Below, one piece after another: positions 61,440 to 64,000 of a stretch of 64,000 nt of DNA (position 1 is the first letter of the stretch; each line of letters opens with the position of its first letter). The position numbers and the translations under genes are program-made. The DNA comes from Emiliania huxleyi CCMP1516 (Eukaryota; Haptophyta; Isochrysidales; Noelaerhabdaceae), in NCBI RefSeq assembly GCF_000372725.1, contig NW_005201287.1, forward strand, positions 698,272 to 762,271, written 5' to 3'. Under the pieces are notes generated by a model. That model made no database searches, was not told the DNA's origin, and saw only the letters and a program-made list of their open reading frames with translations.

Positions 61440-64000
61440 CCGGCGCCGCCGAGCGGGCGAGGCGGTCGGCGGCCCGGCTCGGGGCGGCCGCCGCGCTCTG
61501 CCTCCACGCCGCCCGACCGGCCTGGAGCTGACTCGCCCGTCGCGAGCTCATCGGCTTCGCGGCGCTCCGGATGTAAGTCCGGAACTCGAGCGGCCTCGGG
61601 ATCGTCGCCGCTCCTCCCGGCGCCCGACTTGGCGCGGCTGGAGGGAGAGCTCGAGTCGGCGCGACGCGATAGAGACAATGCGCGGCGGCAGCGCCAGAGC
61701 GAACGCTCGCTCCTCGCAAAGGCACAGGAGCTCATCGCCGAGCTGGAGGCGGAGAACGGCGCTCTCCGGCGCGAGAACCACGAGCTCAGCAGCGTCGTCG
61801 GCAAGTACGAGCAGCGCGAGCTCGAGCGCGAGAAGGCAGCGAGTAGGGCTGGGAGGGCACGCGAGCGCAAGGCGGCGGCGGAGCAGATGGCCATCGCCGC
61901 GGTGGAGCGAGAGGCGGAGCGGCTGGCGGAGGAGCTCGAGGAGCGAGACGAACAGCTCGCGGAGGCGAAGGCGGAGCTCGAGGAGGCGCAGGGAGCGGCG
62001 GAGGCGGCGGCAGCGGAGGCTCGAGCGGTGAAGTACCAGAAGATGCTCTCGGACCGCAAGCTGCAGCGCGCGCGCGACCGGCTCGACAATGCGGACACGC
62101 GGGCCGTGCGCAAGTGCAGCGCGGAGGAGTTCGCGCAGCTCTCGCGCGTGGCGCAGCGCAAGGAGAACCAGCGCGACCGCGATCTGTGGCGCGAGTTCCT
62201 CCCCGAGGGCCGGAGGCTCGAGCCGCTGATCGACGTCCTCGACGGCCAGGGCCGGCTGGGCGAGCTGTTCAAGCTCGCCAAGGTCCAGACGCTGCACCTC
62301 ACCGGCCTGGCCGAGTTCGTCACGAAGATCGAGCAGGAGCACTACGGCGTGAGCTTCGGCCTCTTCTGCCACTTCGAGCTCGGCTTGACGATGGACAAGA
62401 TCCTGCGCCTGACGCACGCCGGCAGCCACAAGCTCGACAAGACGACCGGCGCGTTCGTGCGCAAGATCGTCTACGTTGACCCGGTCAACAAGGCGCGCGT
62501 CGTCAGGGTGCCGCGCGTGGGAGCGCCCCGCAGCAAGCTCGAGCCCGTCATTAACCTCCTCAAGGAGCAGCAGCAGCTCAAGTCGGCGGAGAACGGGCGG
62601 GTCGGCTTCCGCAAGTTTGACGATGTGGTGGCCATGGTCGTGAAGGAGGACCCGGGCACGCACGGCATGCCTCCCCTCCCCTTCTTCCTCGGCGGCAAGG
62701 TCGACCTCCCGATCATCCTCTCGCTCGATGCGACCGGCTTCCAGGGCGGCCAGCTCACCACCGCGGTGCTGCGCAACCCCTACAAGCCCGGCTCGACCGC
62801 GCACCTGCGGCTGCTCGCGCAGGGCTCCGTCAAAGACGACCGCGGCGGCGCGGAGAAGCTGATGGGCGACAACCTCCCCGCGATCCACCGGACGGCCGAG
62901 CGGGACCGGCAGGGGCGCACACAGACGATCCTCCTCGACGACAGCGCGACGGCCGACGTCCGCCTCGCCCTCCACCAGACGCTCGACACGGGGGCGCTGC
63001 GGCACGTGGACATGAAGGCCGGCTCTGGGTGGTGCGAGTGCGACCGCCACACGGCTCTGCGAGTCACGCCGAGCCGGCCCGAGTCGGTCGAGCAGATGTA
63101 CTCGCTGCTCCAGGCGTGCACGGGGCCTGAGGTGGACGAGGAGATCACGCTCGCGCACGAGCTGCACGAGGGCGAGGCGATCCCGCGCCCGTGCACCAGG
63201 TGCAGCTTTGCCCACAACCCGATGACTGCCGCCGCCGAGCGCGTCGCCGAGATCAAGCTGCGCGAGGCCCTTCAGGCGGACACGTCCAAGGCCGGCCGTG
63301 CAAAGTACGCGAAGTGGCAGCTCGACCGCGCCAAGGAGCACCGCATGGTCAAGTGCGGCCCCTCGGCCGTCTCGCTCTTCCGCGTGGCGCGCCGCCGCAA
63401 GCACCTTTGTCATCTGCACGTCGCGAAGCTCAACCTTCCCAAGACACCTTGGAAGTGGGGGCTGCTCAACAACTGCAGCGACGACGCGCGGCAGCAGGTC
63501 CAGGAGAAGCTGGCGGAGTTTGGCCACCACCTCGACCTGCGGCGCAAGGACGCCGGGCGCGACGGGTCGAAAAAGTGGTTCACCGGCGAGGCGTGGGGCC
63601 GGTTGATCGCGGGGGATGGCAAGTCGCCGGGCGGGCCGGTGGCGATCGCGACCTTCCTCGTCATCATGCTCGACGACCTGCAGGACCGCGGAGTAAACGC
63701 GGGGAGCGAGACGGCCGCTGCGACGCCCGCCCCCGCCGCCGCTGCGGCCAAGGCGACGAAGGGTAAGGCGACGAAGGGTAAGTCGGCGCGCAAGGCCAAG
63801 ACGGCTGCGGCTGCTCCCGCCCCCGCCCCGCCCGAGCCAGCCGACGCCGAGCTGACCCGCCAGCCCTCCCGCGTCGAGCGCGAGGCCGACGCGGCGCACC
63901 TGGAGCTGCTGCGCGAGATGTACGGCTCGCGTGCCGAGACCGCCATCCGCGCCGCCCTCGCTTTCGACGCCTACTTCGCGTGGTACTACGCTTGGAAGCG
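61440..64000 (+). CDS. Large coiled-coil/transposase-like frame, continues beyond window
   Basis: An uninterrupted frame of more than 850 codons; the first in-frame Met is at 61887, so the start may come by splicing from the chromodomain gene. A Pro/Ser-rich start and a coiled coil (LLAKAQELIAELEAENGALR; EREAERLAEELEERDEQLAE) precede a globular part. That part has LPIILSLDATGFQGGQLTTA, GSGWCECDRHTALRV, an H-x-x-x-x-C-x-x-C pair (PRPCTRCSF) and CHLHVAKLNLPKTPWKW. The D-A-T-G segment plus later Cys/His motifs recall DDE transposases with zinc-binding inserts, but I cannot place it in a superfamily. It ends in a low-complexity Ala/Lys linker and then FDAYFAWYYAWKR at the window edge. A mobile-element origin is inference from the chromodomain neighbour. 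Confidence 0.55.

Noticed and set aside
61548..63899. Long minus-strand open frame opposite the transposase-like gene
   Set aside because: It mirrors the codon structure of the plus-strand frame, which shows real domains and coiled coils; the reverse translation is Arg/Leu-rich without family features.

Overview
This window looks like nuclear DNA of a microbial eukaryote with a complex red plastid, most probably a haptophyte. It is GC-rich, genes lie on both strands 0.1 to 1.5 kb apart, introns are short (60 to 250 bp), and many introns start with GC rather than GT. One protein carries a bipartite plastid presequence (signal peptide followed by an A-F-A-P motif), one peroxiredoxin has an in-frame TGA at its catalytic cysteine, and the ankyrin-repeat and retroelement proteins resemble families I associate with Emiliania and Chrysochromulina. 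The species cannot be read from the sequence.

Layout. 0-6.8 kb: an ER cargo receptor of the SURF4 family (+), a 1.6 kb inverted-repeat-bounded element, a Fes1/HspBP1-type Hsp70 exchange factor (-) and a selenocysteine-type peroxiredoxin 5 (-). 6.9-14.3 kb: a broken RCC1 fragment, an ankyrin/zinc-finger protein, a large multipass membrane protein, a KOW-like basic protein and a small unknown gene. 15-21 kb: a hydroxyproline O-arabinosyltransferase-like enzyme with a repeated C-terminal domain (+) and a plastid fibrillin (-). 21.7-28.5 kb: an F-box-like protein, an ankyrin-SAP protein, a conserved unknown and a multipass membrane protein whose 5' region is duplicated. 28.7-35.4 kb: a SMIM4/UQCC5-like mitochondrial peptide, a broken secreted-type gene, an RCC1-repeat surface protein, a broken coiled-coil gene and TGACAG-rich arrays. 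36-45 kb: COX15, a broken F-box/kelch gene, a UDP-glycosyltransferase and an ankyrin - dual-specificity phosphatase - Cache-like fusion. 45.9-58 kb: a membrane coiled-coil WW protein, a non-LTR retrotransposon remnant, a zinc-peptidase-like gene and a 2055-residue SMCHD1-like GHKL ATPase. 58-64 kb: a decayed FAD oxidoreductase interrupted by a MITE, and a chromodomain protein beside a large open frame that looks like a mobile element and runs off the window.

The genes do not form one pathway. Loose themes are the secretory pathway and glycosylation (SURF4, arabinosyltransferase, UGT), mitochondria (COX15, SMIM4-like, peroxiredoxin), plastid lipids (fibrillin), Hsp70 cycling (Fes1) and chromatin (SMCHD1-like, chromodomain).

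The most interesting signal is in the introns. At least eight introns or insertions are bounded by direct copies of 13 to 35 bp of the adjoining exon, and several contain the repeated word ACACGTCC/ACATGTCC. They look like introner-type elements that arrived with long target duplications and use a GC (sometimes GT) inside the duplication as 5' splice site. The second most interesting signal is the TGA codon at the peroxidatic position of the peroxiredoxin. Several otherwise good genes carry single-base frame breaks, which may be assembly indels.
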